From: Saprospiraceae bacterium
GTDB taxonomy: Bacteria; Bacteroidota; Bacteroidia; Chitinophagales; Saprospiraceae
Assembly: GCA_016715465.1 (NCBI GenBank)
Contig: JADKAA010000029.1
Coordinates: 2,934,854 to 2,998,853, forward strand
Direction of reading: 5' to 3'
DNA length: 64,000 nt
Shown here piece by piece: positions 33,207 through 42,744 of the stretch. Under the pieces are notes generated by a model, which saw nothing but the letters and a program-made list of their open reading frames with translations, had not been told where the DNA came from and did no database searches. The translations under genes were made by a program, and so were the position numbers. Within the stretch, counting starts at the first letter, position 1; the number at the start of each line of letters is the position of its first letter.

Positions 33207-34502
33207 ATGGCAAGAGTAGATCTGGTAATGCCAAAAATGGGCGAGAGCATCATTGAAGCAACCATCCTGAAATGGAACAAAAAAGTAGGGGACAAGGTCA
33301 CCCAGGACGAGACCATTCTGGAAGTTGCGACAGATAAAGTGGACTCTGAGATCCCATCTCCTGCCGACGGCATCATTACAGAAATTTTATACCCCGAGAC
33401 TGCCGTGGTGGCCGTCGGACAGGTAATAGCCATCATTGCCACAGAAGGGGAAGCCGTATCGGATAAGCCCGAAACGCCTGTTGCCTCAACTGTCTCAGAA
33501 AAAGTCGTGGCAACACCTGCGGTAGAGATTTCAGTGGCTGAGGGCGTTAAGGAATCAGTTCCCGTAAGATCCGGGGATAAGTTTTACTCTCCGCTGGTGC
33601 GAAACATTGCCAAAGAAGAGCAAATAAGTCAGGCAGAACTGGATGCCATTGCAGGTTCCGGTGCAGAGGGACGGGTTACCAAAAAGGATGTGTTGCAGTA
33701 CATTTCCCAAAGACAAAGCACATCCCCTGCCGCACAACCTTCGTTTACTACCCCAACTCCCGCAAGTCCGTCTGTGGCTGCGACCTCATCCGGTGGCAAT
33801 GTGGAGATCATTGAAATGGACAGGATGCGAAAACTCATCGCCGACCATATGGTGATGTCGAAACAAACTTCACCTCATGTCACTTCCTTTGTAGAATCAG
33901 ATGTCACCAACATGGTAATCTGGAGGGAGAAAAACAAGGAAGCTTTTCAGAAGAAATACAGTGAAAAGATCACCTTTACGCCCATCTTTATCGATGCAGT
34001 CGTAAAGGCAATCCGCGATTATCCCATGGTGAACATATCTTTAGAAGGCACGCGCATCCTCGTCAAAAAGCAGATCAACATCGGTATGGCGGCAGCGCTG
34101 CCATCGGGCAACCTTATTGTACCTGTGATTAAAAATGCCGATTCCCTCAACCTGGCTGGTCTGAGTCGGGCAGTAAATGATCTGGCACATCGGGCACGTC
34201 AGAATAAACTCAAGCCGGAAGAAATTCAGGATGGCACATTTACCATCACCAATGTAGGTACTTTTGGCAATGTGATGGGCACACCCATCATCAATCAACC
34301 CCAGGTAGCCATTCTCGCCACAGGCACCATCAAGAAAAAACCAGCAGTGCTGGAAACGGCAGAGGGCGATGTAATAGCCATCCGGCACATGATGTATCTG
34401 TCGCTGTCATACGACCACAGAATCGTAGATGGCTCCCTTGGCGGATCTTTTCTGAAACGCATTTCTGATTACCTGGAGGCATTCAAAGGAGAGAACTTTT
34501 AA
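33207..34502 (+). CDS. 2-oxo acid dehydrogenase dihydrolipoyl acyltransferase (E2)
   Basis: This 431-residue protein has an N-terminal lipoyl domain (1-75, lipoylated Lys in 'EVATDKVDSEIPSP'), an Ala/Pro-type linker, and a peripheral subunit-binding domain (~118-160, 'YSPLVRNIAKEEQIS...GRVTKKDVLQYI'). The acyltransferase core ends with the active-site motif 'YDHRIVDGSLGG'. It transfers acyl groups to CoA in a pyruvate, 2-oxoglutarate or branched-chain complex. No E1 or E3 gene is adjacent, so the complex cannot be named; the single lipoyl domain fits branched-chain or 2-oxoglutarate types. Its TAA overlaps the ATG of the next gene (TAATG). Confidence 0.93.
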   Translation: MARVDLVMPKMGESIIEATILKWNKKVGDKVTQDETILEVATDKVDSEIPSPADGIITEILYPETAVVAVGQVIAIIATEGEAVSDKPETPVASTVSEKVVATPAVEISVAEGVKESVPVRSGDKFYSPLVRNIAKEEQISQAELDAIAGSGAEGRVTKKDVLQYISQRQSTSPAAQPSFTTPTPASPSVAATSSGGNVEIIEMDRMRKLIADHMVMSKQTSPHVTSFVESDVTNMVIWREKNKEAFQKKYSEKITFTPIFIDAVVKAIRDYPMVNISLEGTRILVKKQINIGMAAALPSGNLIVPVIKNADSLNLAGLSRAVNDLAHRARQNKLKPEEIQDGTFTITNVGTFGNVMGTPIINQPQVAILATGTIKKKPAVLETAEGDVIAIRHMMYLSLSYDHRIVDGSLGGSFLKRISDYLEAFKGENF

Positions 34503-36622
34503 TGAAGCGCACTACTTACATATTTACCTTTGCTGCTGTAATTATTTTCTTGACAGGTAACCAGTGCATGGCCCAAAAATCATTAAAAAAGCAGGCGCAG
34601 GTGCTGATGGAAAAACAAAACTATGTGGAAGCCATCAAAGCCCTGAACGCTTATGACAAACTGAATTCGGATGTAGATGCCCTTTATGCAAAAGGGGTAT
34701 GTGCCTACCATCTGAATCAACCGCAGCAGTGTATAGACCTTATGGTGGATGCATTCAAAAAAGGCTGTGACAAAGACGATATATATTTGTACACAGCTCG
34801 CAGCTACCAGGCATTGGGAAACTATTCAGAGGCTGCTGTTTATTTCAAAAATCAACTCAACCTGATGCAGGATGAGAAAGGCGGAGCTGTTGCTGAGATC
34901 ATCAATGAAATCAAAAGATGTGAATTCAGTCCAAAAATAAAACACCTGCCACAGCTTGCCTATGTAGATAATTTTGGCGGTGCCGCCAATTCTTCTTACG
35001 ACGAAGTGTCTCCGTTACAAAGTCCCAATTTCCAAAACAAGTATTATTTTTCTTCCAATCGGGAACAATCCAACGGTGGGCCAAGGGATAAGTGGGGTGA
35101 TAAAGATGAGTTGAGCAATATCTATTATTACGATATGTATGCAGTGGAACTTGCCGGGGGCAATTACACACCTATCACTGCATTTAATACCATTCAGAAT
35201 ACAACCCAGAACGAGATCATTCAGGACTTCAGCAAAGATGGATCGGTCATGTATTATTTAAGACATACAACGGCTGCATTTAAGCTGATGACAGATACTT
35301 TTGTATCCCAGGAGACGATGGAGGTCGCTGAGGGAGCGTTGGTATCTCCATTTGACCCGCTCAGTGGGGACAGAGACTTAAGTGTGTTCAATGACAGCAC
35401 CCTGGTATTCAGCAGTAATCGGGCCGGAGGCTTTGGGGGTTATGATATTTACGTATGTAAAAAAGCAGCAGGCATTTGGCAAGATCCGGTTAATCTTGGT
35501 GCGGGGGTAAACTCAAATTACAACGAACGGTCACCCTACATCACCAAGGGAGGTCATGCACTTTTTTTCTCATCTGATTTTATCAATGGGTTGGGGGGCT
35601 TCGACATATTTGCCAGTAAATATGATCCTGCATCCAAAAAATGGTCTGAAAGGATAAACCTGGGTATTCCCATCAATAGCAGTAAAGACGATATAGATCC
35701 CCTGGTATCCAATGATGGCAATCAGTTGCTTTTTTCATCCAATCGTTTAGATGGTTTTGGGGGCTTTGACCTGTACATGGCTTACTTTAAAGAGCAAATC
35801 ACAGATCAATTCAATTATATAGAAGAACTGCCGATGTTTGCGGTTGAAAATTTGAATGAGAATGGTACCAATGGCGAAGTAGTACAGGCCAATAAGACTG
35901 AAGTAAAGAAAGTAGTGGTAGCACCCATTTATTTTACCGGAGACGAAGATGTATTGTCGCCGCAAAACATAACTGCGCTGAAGACCGTGCGAAACATCCT
36001 GGAGGTTTATCCGGGCACCAAAATTAAAATTTTAGGCCACAGCGCCGTGGACAAACAAAAGGAAACCAGCCTTTTCTTTACGATCAAACGTCTGGAAAGA
36101 TTGGCCAGCAATCTGGCATCGTCAGGCATATCGGCTTCTCGCATAGAATTGCACTCCCATGGATCCTCTTTTCCGATGGTGGTCAATGAATCGAGATACA
36201 ATTCACGTATCGAGTTGATGGTTACAGATCTGGATCCAAAGGTGATGGAAATTACTGAAGATTTTCCCGTTTTAAAAGAAGACGTTGTAAATCCGGTCTT
36301 TAAAGATTACCTGGTGCTTAAAAACGGACTGGGATACAAGGTGAGGTTTACGGTCGCCAGGCAAATGGTGCGTTCAGATGTGTTGTTAGATTTTCAATTT
36401 ACCTCTGTGATGCGAAATGCGGCGGGTGATTATGAATATTACTGTGGTTATGTGGAAAGTTATGACGAAGCCAGGGCAATGAAATTGCGATTGCTTGAAA
36501 AAGGATATACGGCCGCAAAAATTGTTCCCTTTGTCGCCCATGAAATAATCACGGGCAGCAACATTGCCAATTATTTATCCACCTATCCTGATCTGGGTCG
36601 ATACCTGCAGGAAGAAAAGTAA
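34502..36622 (+). CDS. OmpA family protein with TPR and WD40-like (PD40) repeats
   Basis: This 706-residue envelope protein has a signal peptide ending 'GNQCMAQ' and TPR repeats at ~30-150. PD40/WD40-like blades at ~170-440 repeat 'LLFSSNRLDGFGGFDLYMA' variants ('LVFSSNRAGGFGGYDIYVC', 'LFFSSDFINGLGGFDIFAS'). An OmpA-like peptidoglycan-binding domain spans ~475-585 ('IKILGHSAVDKQKE...LFFTIKRLERLASNLASSGI'). An extra SPOR-like alpha/beta tail ('GYKVRFTVARQM...YEYYCGYVESYDEARAMKLRLLEKGY') spans ~600-680. The order TPR-PD40-OmpA recalls PorE-type proteins of type IX secretion; membership is inferred. It is translationally coupled to the E2 gene by a 1-base overlap. Confidence 0.88.
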   Translation: MKRTTYIFTFAAVIIFLTGNQCMAQKSLKKQAQVLMEKQNYVEAIKALNAYDKLNSDVDALYAKGVCAYHLNQPQQCIDLMVDAFKKGCDKDDIYLYTARSYQALGNYSEAAVYFKNQLNLMQDEKGGAVAEIINEIKRCEFSPKIKHLPQLAYVDNFGGAANSSYDEVSPLQSPNFQNKYYFSSNREQSNGGPRDKWGDKDELSNIYYYDMYAVELAGGNYTPITAFNTIQNTTQNEIIQDFSKDGSVMYYLRHTTAAFKLMTDTFVSQETMEVAEGALVSPFDPLSGDRDLSVFNDSTLVFSSNRAGGFGGYDIYVCKKAAGIWQDPVNLGAGVNSNYNERSPYITKGGHALFFSSDFINGLGGFDIFASKYDPASKKWSERINLGIPINSSKDDIDPLVSNDGNQLLFSSNRLDGFGGFDLYMAYFKEQITDQFNYIEELPMFAVENLNENGTNGEVVQANKTEVKKVVVAPIYFTGDEDVLSPQNITALKTVRNILEVYPGTKIKILGHSAVDKQKETSLFFTIKRLERLASNLASSGISASRIELHSHGSSFPMVVNESRYNSRIELMVTDLDPKVMEITEDFPVLKEDVVNPVFKDYLVLKNGLGYKVRFTVARQMVRSDVLLDFQFTSVMRNAAGDYEYYCGYVESYDEARAMKLRLLEKGYTAAKIVPFVAHEIITGSNIANYLSTYPDLGRYLQEEK

Positions 36623-36632
36623 ATAAACCCAG

Positions 36633-37124
36633 ATGACCGATTTTAATTCCTTTGCCAGTTACTTTCCAGAGATAAGTCCACCGCTAACCCTTACCGACGA
36701 ATCAATCGACTATATAAATGCGACCAATGACCCGCTACCCCTGGCTTTATTGCATGATTTTATCCTGAAGTGGGAAGGCATAGAAGAAACGGACGAGTTC
36801 ACAGAATTTTTACCCTGCCTGAAGTTTAGTCCATACAAAGACATTCAAGCGTTTGTATATTGGAAAGCGGCTCTTCTACGCTATGAATTTATCATGGTCA
36901 CTACCGATGAAAAAGGCAATGCCATTGCACGCAAGCCAATCTGCGGAACCATCGTTGAAGGTGACCTCATTAAAAAATCTGTTGCCAGGATAGATGAAGA
37001 AAACATCATCCACATCGCCGCAGGAGCCAACCTTGCCAATGAGCCTTTTTTGGCCCAGCAAAGTCAGTCGTTTGCCATGGAAATCATGGCCAATGGAGAA
37101 ATTGCCTTTCTCAGTGGCGATTAA
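36633..37124 (+). CDS. Hypothetical protein
   Basis: This 163-residue soluble protein has no signal peptide and no motif that I recognise. It starts 11 bases after the OmpA/TPR gene, so probably shares its transcript. It is mixed alpha/beta with an acidic bias; 'YKDIQAFVYWKAALLRYEF' is the most hydrophobic stretch. It ends two bases before the convergent ettA, with no room for a terminator. Confidence 0.7.
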   Translation: MTDFNSFASYFPEISPPLTLTDESIDYINATNDPLPLALLHDFILKWEGIEETDEFTEFLPCLKFSPYKDIQAFVYWKAALLRYEFIMVTTDEKGNAIARKPICGTIVEGDLIKKSVARIDEENIIHIAAGANLANEPFLAQQSQSFAMEIMANGEIAFLSGD

Positions 37125-37126
37125 GC

Positions 37127-38797
37127 CTACATCAGGCTTTTGAAACGTGGCCTTTTTGGAGCTACATTGCCGTATTTTTCTATTTTCATTTTTTCATAGT
37201 CTGAAAAGTTTCCTTCAAAATACACCACCTGGCCTTCGTCTTCAAAGGAGATGATGTGGGTTGCCAATCTGTCGATAAACCATCTGTCGTGGGAGATCAC
37301 CAGCACACAACCGGCAAAATTTTCGATGGCTTCTTCCAGGGCCCTGAGGGTATTGACGTCGATGTCGTTGGTTGGCTCATCCAGAAGCAGCACGTTGCCC
37401 CCTTCTTTGAGGGTGATGGCCAGATGCAAGCGGTTTCGTTCGCCGCCCGATAGTACACCCACTTTTTTCTGCTGGTCGGAACCGCCGAGGTTGAACTTGC
37501 TGAGGTAGGCCCGTACGTTGACCTCGCTGTTGCCTACTTTGAGGAGTTCGTTGCCGTCACCTACCACTTCATAGACGGTTTTATCGGGTACGAGGTCTTC
37601 ATGTGCCTGATCTACATAGCTGAGTTTTACGGTGTCTCCGATGACGATATTGCCGGCATCGGCTTGTTCTTTACCCATGATCATTTTAAACAACGTGGAC
37701 TTTCCCATACCATTGGGCCCAATGATGCCTACGACGGCGTTTTTGGGGATATTGGCAGAAAAGTTTTCGATCAATACGCGGTTTCCAAAAGCTTTAGACA
37801 CATTTTGAATGTCTATGACGATGTCACCCAGCCTGGGTCCCGGTGGAATGAAAAGTTCCAGTTTGGCTTCTTTCTCTTTGCCCTCTTCATTTTGTAGTTT
37901 TTCATAGGCATTCAACCTCGCCTTTCCCTTGGCTTGTCTGGCCTTGGCGCCCATTCGTATCCATTCCAATTCCCGCTCCAGTGTCTTTCTTCGTTTGGAT
38001 TCGGTTTTTTCTTCCATTTGCAGGCGGTTGGCTTTTTGTTCCAGCCAGCTGGAGTAGTTGCCCTGCCAGGGAATGCCTTCACCTCTGTCGAGTTCGAGGA
38101 TCCAGCCGGCTACATTGTCGAGGAAGTAACGATCGTGTGTGACAGCGATGACGGTACCCGGAAAATTTTGAAGGTATTGCTCCAACCAGTTGACACTTTC
38201 CGCATCCAGATGGTTGGTAGGTTCGTCGAGCAGCAGGATATCCGGTTGACTCAGCAGCAAGCGACACAGGGCTACACGTCTGCGTTCACCTCCGGAAAGC
38301 ACATTCACCGATGTGTCTCCTAATGGACACCTGAGAGATTCCATAGCGGTTTCCAGTTTGTAGTCGAGTTCCCAAGCGTTGTAGTGGTCCATCTTTTCCA
38401 TGAGTTCACCCTGCACCTCAATGGCCTTCATCATGGCATCGTCGTCCATGGGTTCGGCCAGCTTCATGTTGATATCGTCATACGCCTTTACGATGTCCAC
38501 AATGTGCTGAACACCTTCCTCCACAATTTCACGGACGGTCTTACTGTTGTCAAGTTGTGGTTCCTGTTCGAGGAAGCCGATTTTGTAATCTTTGTCAAAA
38601 GTGACCTTTCCTTCATAGTTGGTATCTATCCCTGCAATGATCTTGAGCAACGAAGATTTTCCCGAGCCATTGAGACCCAGGACACCGATCTTAGCTCCAT
38701 AAAAAAAGGATAACCATATATTTTTTAATACCTGTTTTTGAGGAGGATAGGTCTTGGTGACACCCTCCATGGCAAAGATTATTTTATTGTCGGACAT
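37127..38797 (-). CDS. ettA: Energy-dependent translational throttle protein EttA (ABC-F)
   Basis: This 556-residue ABC-F ATPase binds the ribosomal E site and gates elongation according to ATP/ADP. It has two ATPase domains: Walker A 'GLNGSGKSSLLKI' and 'GPNGMGKSTLFKMI', signatures 'LSGGERRRVALCRLLL' and 'LSGGERNRLHLAITL', Walker B 'LLLDEPTNHLDAE' and 'LLLDEPTNDIDVN'. Between them lies the basic linker, and in domain 1 the arm. Length and the C-terminal 'PKRPRFKSLM' match EttA. It has its own promoter. Confidence 0.95.
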   Translation of the reverse strand: MSDNKIIFAMEGVTKTYPPQKQVLKNIWLSFFYGAKIGVLGLNGSGKSSLLKIIAGIDTNYEGKVTFDKDYKIGFLEQEPQLDNSKTVREIVEEGVQHIVDIVKAYDDINMKLAEPMDDDAMMKAIEVQGELMEKMDHYNAWELDYKLETAMESLRCPLGDTSVNVLSGGERRRVALCRLLLSQPDILLLDEPTNHLDAESVNWLEQYLQNFPGTVIAVTHDRYFLDNVAGWILELDRGEGIPWQGNYSSWLEQKANRLQMEEKTESKRRKTLERELEWIRMGAKARQAKGKARLNAYEKLQNEEGKEKEAKLELFIPPGPRLGDIVIDIQNVSKAFGNRVLIENFSANIPKNAVVGIIGPNGMGKSTLFKMIMGKEQADAGNIVIGDTVKLSYVDQAHEDLVPDKTVYEVVGDGNELLKVGNSEVNVRAYLSKFNLGGSDQQKKVGVLSGGERNRLHLAITLKEGGNVLLLDEPTNDIDVNTLRALEEAIENFAGCVLVISHDRWFIDRLATHIISFEDEGQVVYFEGNFSDYEKMKIEKYGNVAPKRPRFKSLM

Positions 38798-38814
38798 GTT
38801 TTCTATTTAGGGTG

Positions 38815-38845
38815 CAAAAGTAGTGTTTAATTTTCAGATGGTCAA
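38815..38845 (-). promoter_or_regulatory. Promoter of ettA
   Basis: On the minus strand TTG, 20 bases and TACTTTTG lie about 18-48 bases before the ettA start. Confidence 0.65.
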
Positions 38846-38849
38846 GGGA

Positions 38850-38935
38850 TGGGGAATTGCGGAATCGGGAAACTGGTGAATCGGGGAATCGCGGAATCGA
38901 GAAAATCGCGGAACTGGTGAACTGGTGGTCAGGTG
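38850..38935. repeat. Degenerate short tandem repeats of GGAATCG(C/G)GG
   Basis: The stretch repeats GGGGAAT, GCGGAATCG, AACTGGTGAA and GGTGAACTGG with variation. A similar patch lies at 46978-47035 upstream of asnS. It is non-coding, between ettA and the envC operon end. Confidence 0.6.
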
Positions 38936-38987
38936 ACTTTTACGATCCAATAAGACCCAAAATAATTCCTAAATCCTAATTCAGAAT

Positions 38988-40199
38988 TTATCTCAGCCAC
39001 GATTCGGGATTGAGTTTGGTTTTGTCTTTCCAGAGTTCGAAATGGAGTTCGGAGTTGCCGGAATCGTCGGCACTTACTTTGCCAATGCTTTGTTGGGTAG
39101 TGAGTGTGTTTCCTTGTCTGACAGTGACTTCGTCGAGGTTGGAGTATACACTGTAGTAATTGCCGTGGCGGACAATGACCATGTGGTTGTAGCCCGGCAC
39201 CCTGGTGACGCCGACGACTTCACCCTGAAAGACGACTTTCACATCTTTAGGCCCTTTGGCAGCGATGTCGATGCCATTGTTTTCGATGGTGACATTTTTG
39301 ATGGTAGGGTGGGCCTGTACGCCGAAAGAAGAGGAGACAAAACCTGAGGAAACGGGCCAGGGAAGCTTGTTTTTATTCTGACTGAATTCGGCGGATAATT
39401 TGATGGAGGCTTCGTCCAGTTTTTCTTCTTTTTTGACATTTTTTGTAGAGGAGGAAGCTGCAGCTTTTTCCCGTGCCAGTCGCAATTGTTCGTTGATGAT
39501 GCGCTCGATGGCAGAGTTGAGTTTTTCACGCTCGGTTTTTTTCTTTTGCAGTTCGGCCTTGAGGGTGCTTTCCTTGGAAGAAATCTCTTTGAGCATTTTG
39601 TCTTTGGCCAGCTTTTCTTTCTCCAGGGTGGTGGCTTCCTTTTTTTCCTGTTCAAGCAGCACGCCCTTTTCTTGTTTGACCTTGGTTATTTCGGCATTGT
39701 TGTTGTCAATTTGTTGTTTTAGCTGGGTAATCTCTTGTTTTTTCCGGTTGTTGAAGGCTTCAAACTGAGCCATATAACGCCAGCGCAATAAAAAGATGTT
39801 GAGGTTGCCGGAGGAAAGCAGGTAAGACCATTTATCATTGCTCAGTTCCCGCAGGTAGGTATATCGCTGCATTTCAAGGTACTGACCATTGAGTTTGCTG
39901 AGGTTGGTGGTGAGCGAGTCGATTCTTTTATTGTTTTCCGTAATCTTGCGGTCTGAGGCACTTATTTCTCCGGAAATGGTGGTAATGAGCTTTTTGCGGT
40001 TATCGACCTGGGCACTGATGGCTTTGAGATCTTTGAGGGTGGTCTGTTTTGTTTTTACGGTGGAGTCTAGAAATTTTTTGGTCTTTTCTATTTCCTGGAT
40101 GAGTTTTTTTCTTTCCTTTTCCAGTTGTTCTTTGGTCTGGGCTATTGCCGGAAGTGGCAACAATAACAAGAGTAAAAACAAACTTCCCAACCAATTCAT
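38988..40199 (-). CDS. Murein hydrolase activator EnvC-like, M23 domain
   Basis: This 403-residue protein has a signal peptide ending PAIAQ, a long coiled coil (~20-260, rich in Lys/Glu heptads) and a C-terminal LytM/M23 domain (~290-403). The zinc ligands are incomplete: the HxxxD motif reads 'NNGIDIAA' and the HxH motif reads 'ELHFEL'. That suggests a non-catalytic activator of an amidase, as for EnvC, rather than an active endopeptidase. It is the last gene of the TPR-DUF4292-envC operon; its start overlaps the DUF4292 stop by one base. Confidence 0.9.
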   Translation of the reverse strand: MNWLGSLFLLLLLLPLPAIAQTKEQLEKERKKLIQEIEKTKKFLDSTVKTKQTTLKDLKAISAQVDNRKKLITTISGEISASDRKITENNKRIDSLTTNLSKLNGQYLEMQRYTYLRELSNDKWSYLLSSGNLNIFLLRWRYMAQFEAFNNRKKQEITQLKQQIDNNNAEITKVKQEKGVLLEQEKKEATTLEKEKLAKDKMLKEISSKESTLKAELQKKKTEREKLNSAIERIINEQLRLAREKAAASSSTKNVKKEEKLDEASIKLSAEFSQNKNKLPWPVSSGFVSSSFGVQAHPTIKNVTIENNGIDIAAKGPKDVKVVFQGEVVGVTRVPGYNHMVIVRHGNYYSVYSNLDEVTVRQGNTLTTQQSIGKVSADDSGNSELHFELWKDKTKLNPESWLR

Positions 40200-40993
40200 T
40201 ATATCCTCAATCTATCGTAGTGCAAAGGTATGTCAAAATTCAGGGACTTCACCACATCCACTTCTACTTCCTCAATTTTGAGTTGCAGCGTTACGGCTTC
40301 GGCTGGGGAGTTGTGAAATATGTAGTGTCTATCATAGGCCATCAGGGGTAGTTTTTTGTGTTTTTTGTAATTTCCCAGGTTCACTTCAATAACACGCTGT
40401 GAGCCATCGGTAATGGTTACCCCGGTAAGATAGAGGCTATAGGCGTCGATGAGGTAACGGATCTTCCAGTTTCCCACACTGGCATCGATGGTGCACAGGG
40501 ATCCTTTCTGAGAATATGCAGTAATTTCGTCATCCTGTGGCAGGAAAATATTGCCGGCCAGAAGGTTTTGTAAGTCGTCGAAGTTGAGTTCCAAGCCAAA
40601 ACTTCTGGTAAGTTCTACATTGCTTTCGGCGTTGAAATATTTTTTCAATCGGTTGATGAGAAAGAAAGAATCTTTGTTGATGACAGACCTGAAACCTTCG
40701 ATGCTGAATTTTTTGCCCATAAGCCATACCAGGCTGTCTTTTTTTATACGCAGGTTAAGTGAGCCACTACCCGATTCCTCCGGGCTTTCCAGACGGGCAT
40801 CCGCACGGGCTGAAAACCATGTGAAAGCGATGTTTCTGGTGGCCAGTGCTTTTACCACTTCTTCCTTGTTGCGTTGAGGTGGAATACCCTTGTTTATGAG
40901 TCTCGACGATGATTTGCATGAGAACATGCTGATCATCACCAGGGCAATGGTTAGAAATTTAATCGAGTGATGGGAAAAGAAATATCCTTTCAT
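40199..40993 (-). CDS. DUF4292 lipoprotein
   Basis: This 264-residue protein has a lipoprotein signal peptide ('MISMFSCKSSS', lipidated Cys26). The DUF4292 family is Bacteroidota-specific and LolA/LolB-like in fold prediction; 'FTWFSARADARL' and 'SGSGSLNLRIKKDSLVW' are typical. It is probably an outer-membrane protein with a lipid-binding half-barrel, which is inference. It overlaps the TPR gene stop by 4 bases (ATGA) and envC by one base. A TPR-DUF4292-EnvC order is common in the phylum. Confidence 0.9.
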   Translation of the reverse strand: MKGYFFSHHSIKFLTIALVMISMFSCKSSSRLINKGIPPQRNKEEVVKALATRNIAFTWFSARADARLESPEESGSGSLNLRIKKDSLVWLMGKKFSIEGFRSVINKDSFFLINRLKKYFNAESNVELTRSFGLELNFDDLQNLLAGNIFLPQDDEITAYSQKGSLCTIDASVGNWKIRYLIDAYSLYLTGVTITDGSQRVIEVNLGNYKKHKKLPLMAYDRHYIFHNSPAEAVTLQLKIEEVEVDVVKSLNFDIPLHYDRLRI

Positions 40994-41925
40994 TTAAAAG
41001 TTTCCAGTTTTTGAAGCAGGGCTTTTGAATTGTTACCCAATTCGAGGGATTTCTTATAAAACGCAGCGGCAGCGTTTCCATTGCCCTTTGCCATTTCCAG
41101 ATCGCCCTGAACTTCCACCGCAAAGCCATTTTTTTGGTTGCTCGCTGCCAGAGCGGCATCTATGGCCGTTTGCGCGGTTGCCAGATCATTGCTGCCAATG
41201 CAGGTTATGGCAATGGCAGTTTGTAGTTTGGAAACCTGGATGGGATTGCCTCCGCTGACAATGAGGCCTTCTTCCGCTGTGTCTTTGGCGGTTTTGAATT
41301 GTTTTTTGGCAGCACAGGCCAGCGCATGGAAATAATAGTTGACCGACTGGTTGGGATAAATGTCGATGGCCTTATAACTAAAGTCATACAGCTTTTCAAT
41401 ATCACCGACCTCATAATAAGCATACATAAGTTGTTCCCAAACGCTAAAAACTTTATCGTTGAGTTTCAGGGTCTGTTCGTACCGGTGGATGGCACCTTGC
41501 GTGTCGCCCGAATGAAACAAAACATCACCATGCAGGCTATATGCGCGGGCATCATCGGGGTGGGTAAGCACGAGTTTGTTGCCTATTTCCGCCAGGGCAG
41601 CTTTTACATCCTGGTTGTTTCCCCTGGCCAGATTTTGAATATAAGGCAGTAATTCTGCAATTTTTGCCTCAATGTTAACAGAAGGGTTGGCGATGACCGG
41701 CAGGAGGGACATCAGGTAGGCGTTTGGTTTTTCGCTATCCTGGCCTACACTGAGTACGGCAAGGTTGGCATCGGTGTCTTCGGCATCCAGTGTAAGAATC
41801 TGCCGGTAAAGCTGAAGTGCTTCATCTTTTTGTTTCAGGGTGGTCAGAAATCTCGCCTTTGTTTTGAGGTAACTTTTTTGACCTGGAAAGTTTGCGATAA
41901 GGGCATCAAGTTGGCCTATGGCCAA
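40990..41925 (-). CDS. TPR protein, C-terminal part (frame broken)
   Basis: This is the second part of a TPR protein, beginning in-frame near 42000. TPR units include 'YLKTKARFLTTLKQKDEALQLYRQIL', 'DDARAYSLHGDVLFHSGDTQGAIHRYEQTL' (each split by turns) and 'AIDAALAASNQKNGFAVEVQGDLEMAKGNGNAAAAFY'. The first codons ('AIGQLDALIANFPGQK') continue the last TPR of the upstream frame, so there is no genuine start here. It overlaps the DUF4292 start by 4 bases. Confidence 0.85.
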   Translation of the reverse strand: MAIGQLDALIANFPGQKSYLKTKARFLTTLKQKDEALQLYRQILTLDAEDTDANLAVLSVGQDSEKPNAYLMSLLPVIANPSVNIEAKIAELLPYIQNLARGNNQDVKAALAEIGNKLVLTHPDDARAYSLHGDVLFHSGDTQGAIHRYEQTLKLNDKVFSVWEQLMYAYYEVGDIEKLYDFSYKAIDIYPNQSVNYYFHALACAAKKQFKTAKDTAEEGLIVSGGNPIQVSKLQTAIAITCIGSNDLATAQTAIDAALAASNQKNGFAVEVQGDLEMAKGNGNAAAAFYKKSLELGNNSKALLQKLETFK

Positions 41926-42509
41926 AGCAGTTTCTCCTCTCTTTTCGTACAGTTCAAAGCGGCTGAGGTAAATCTCGGCATCGGGTCCCAGGTTTTTTCC
42001 ATTTGGTTGTACACATTTATAGCACCCTGTGTTTTTTCAAGCAGCAAATGGCAGTCGACCAGATTTTGGTAGTAGGCGCTTTCCAGTGGGTGTTGGCTGT
42101 TTAATTTTTGATAAACGGCAAGGGCAGCACCGGGTCGCCCGCAATCCAGCAGAAATACTCCATAAAACTCAGCCATCCATTTGTTACCCGGATCTTTTTC
42201 AGTGGCAATTTTGGCGTATTTTTCGGTGAGGATGAGGTCTTTTTTTTGGTAATAGGCCTTTGCCAGTTCGAATGCCAGGGTGGCATTTTCCCGGTCTTCG
42301 CGGTAAAGTTCTTCAAAAAGGGTAAGTGCTTTGTCAATCCGGCCGGTTAACAGTTCCCGTTGGGCGTTGGTAAACTTCTCTTCGGTGTTTATTTCCGCTT
42401 CTGTTTTAACACGCCCCAACTGTTGAGCTGAGATATGCGGGAGGCTGATTAACAGGCAAAAACCAAGGATAAATAGGTGTTTTGTATTCAATTTTATGGT
42501 TATTGACAT
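41916..42509 (-). CDS. TPR protein, N-terminal part (frame broken)
   Basis: It has a signal peptide ('LFILGFCLLISLPHISAQ') and about four TPR units. One extra C at a CCC run (GGG at 41983-41985 on the plus strand) would turn '...KTWDPMPRFTS' into 'KTWDPDAEIYLSRFELYEKRG' and fuse this frame to the next. That gives one ~505-residue periplasmic TPR protein that heads the DUF4292-envC operon. Confidence 0.85.
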   Translation of the reverse strand: MSITIKLNTKHLFILGFCLLISLPHISAQQLGRVKTEAEINTEEKFTNAQRELLTGRIDKALTLFEELYREDRENATLAFELAKAYYQKKDLILTEKYAKIATEKDPGNKWMAEFYGVFLLDCGRPGAALAVYQKLNSQHPLESAYYQNLVDCHLLLEKTQGAINVYNQMEKTWDPMPRFTSAALNCTKREEKLLWP

Positions 42510-42540
42510 CCTAAGAACGTAAAATTTGGGTAAAAAGATT

Positions 42541-42548
42541 CAAAGATA
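42541..42548 (-). promoter_or_regulatory. -7 box of the TPR-DUF4292-envC operon
   Basis: TATCTTTG on the minus strand lies 31 bases before the start at 42509. Confidence 0.55.
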
Positions 42549-42744
42549 AATGAATTATGATTTTAGATTTAGGATTTAGGAATTGGATTACTGGTGAATT
42601 TTAGGTGTTAGAATACTGTAAAAGGTGAAATAATGAACATCTATTACCATATCCCCATCCGGGCCAGGGAAGTTTTTCCATGATACGGGCCAGGACAAAA
42701 GCGCCGCTGGAGCTCTGATCCGATCCAAAAGGGAACGAGTAAAT

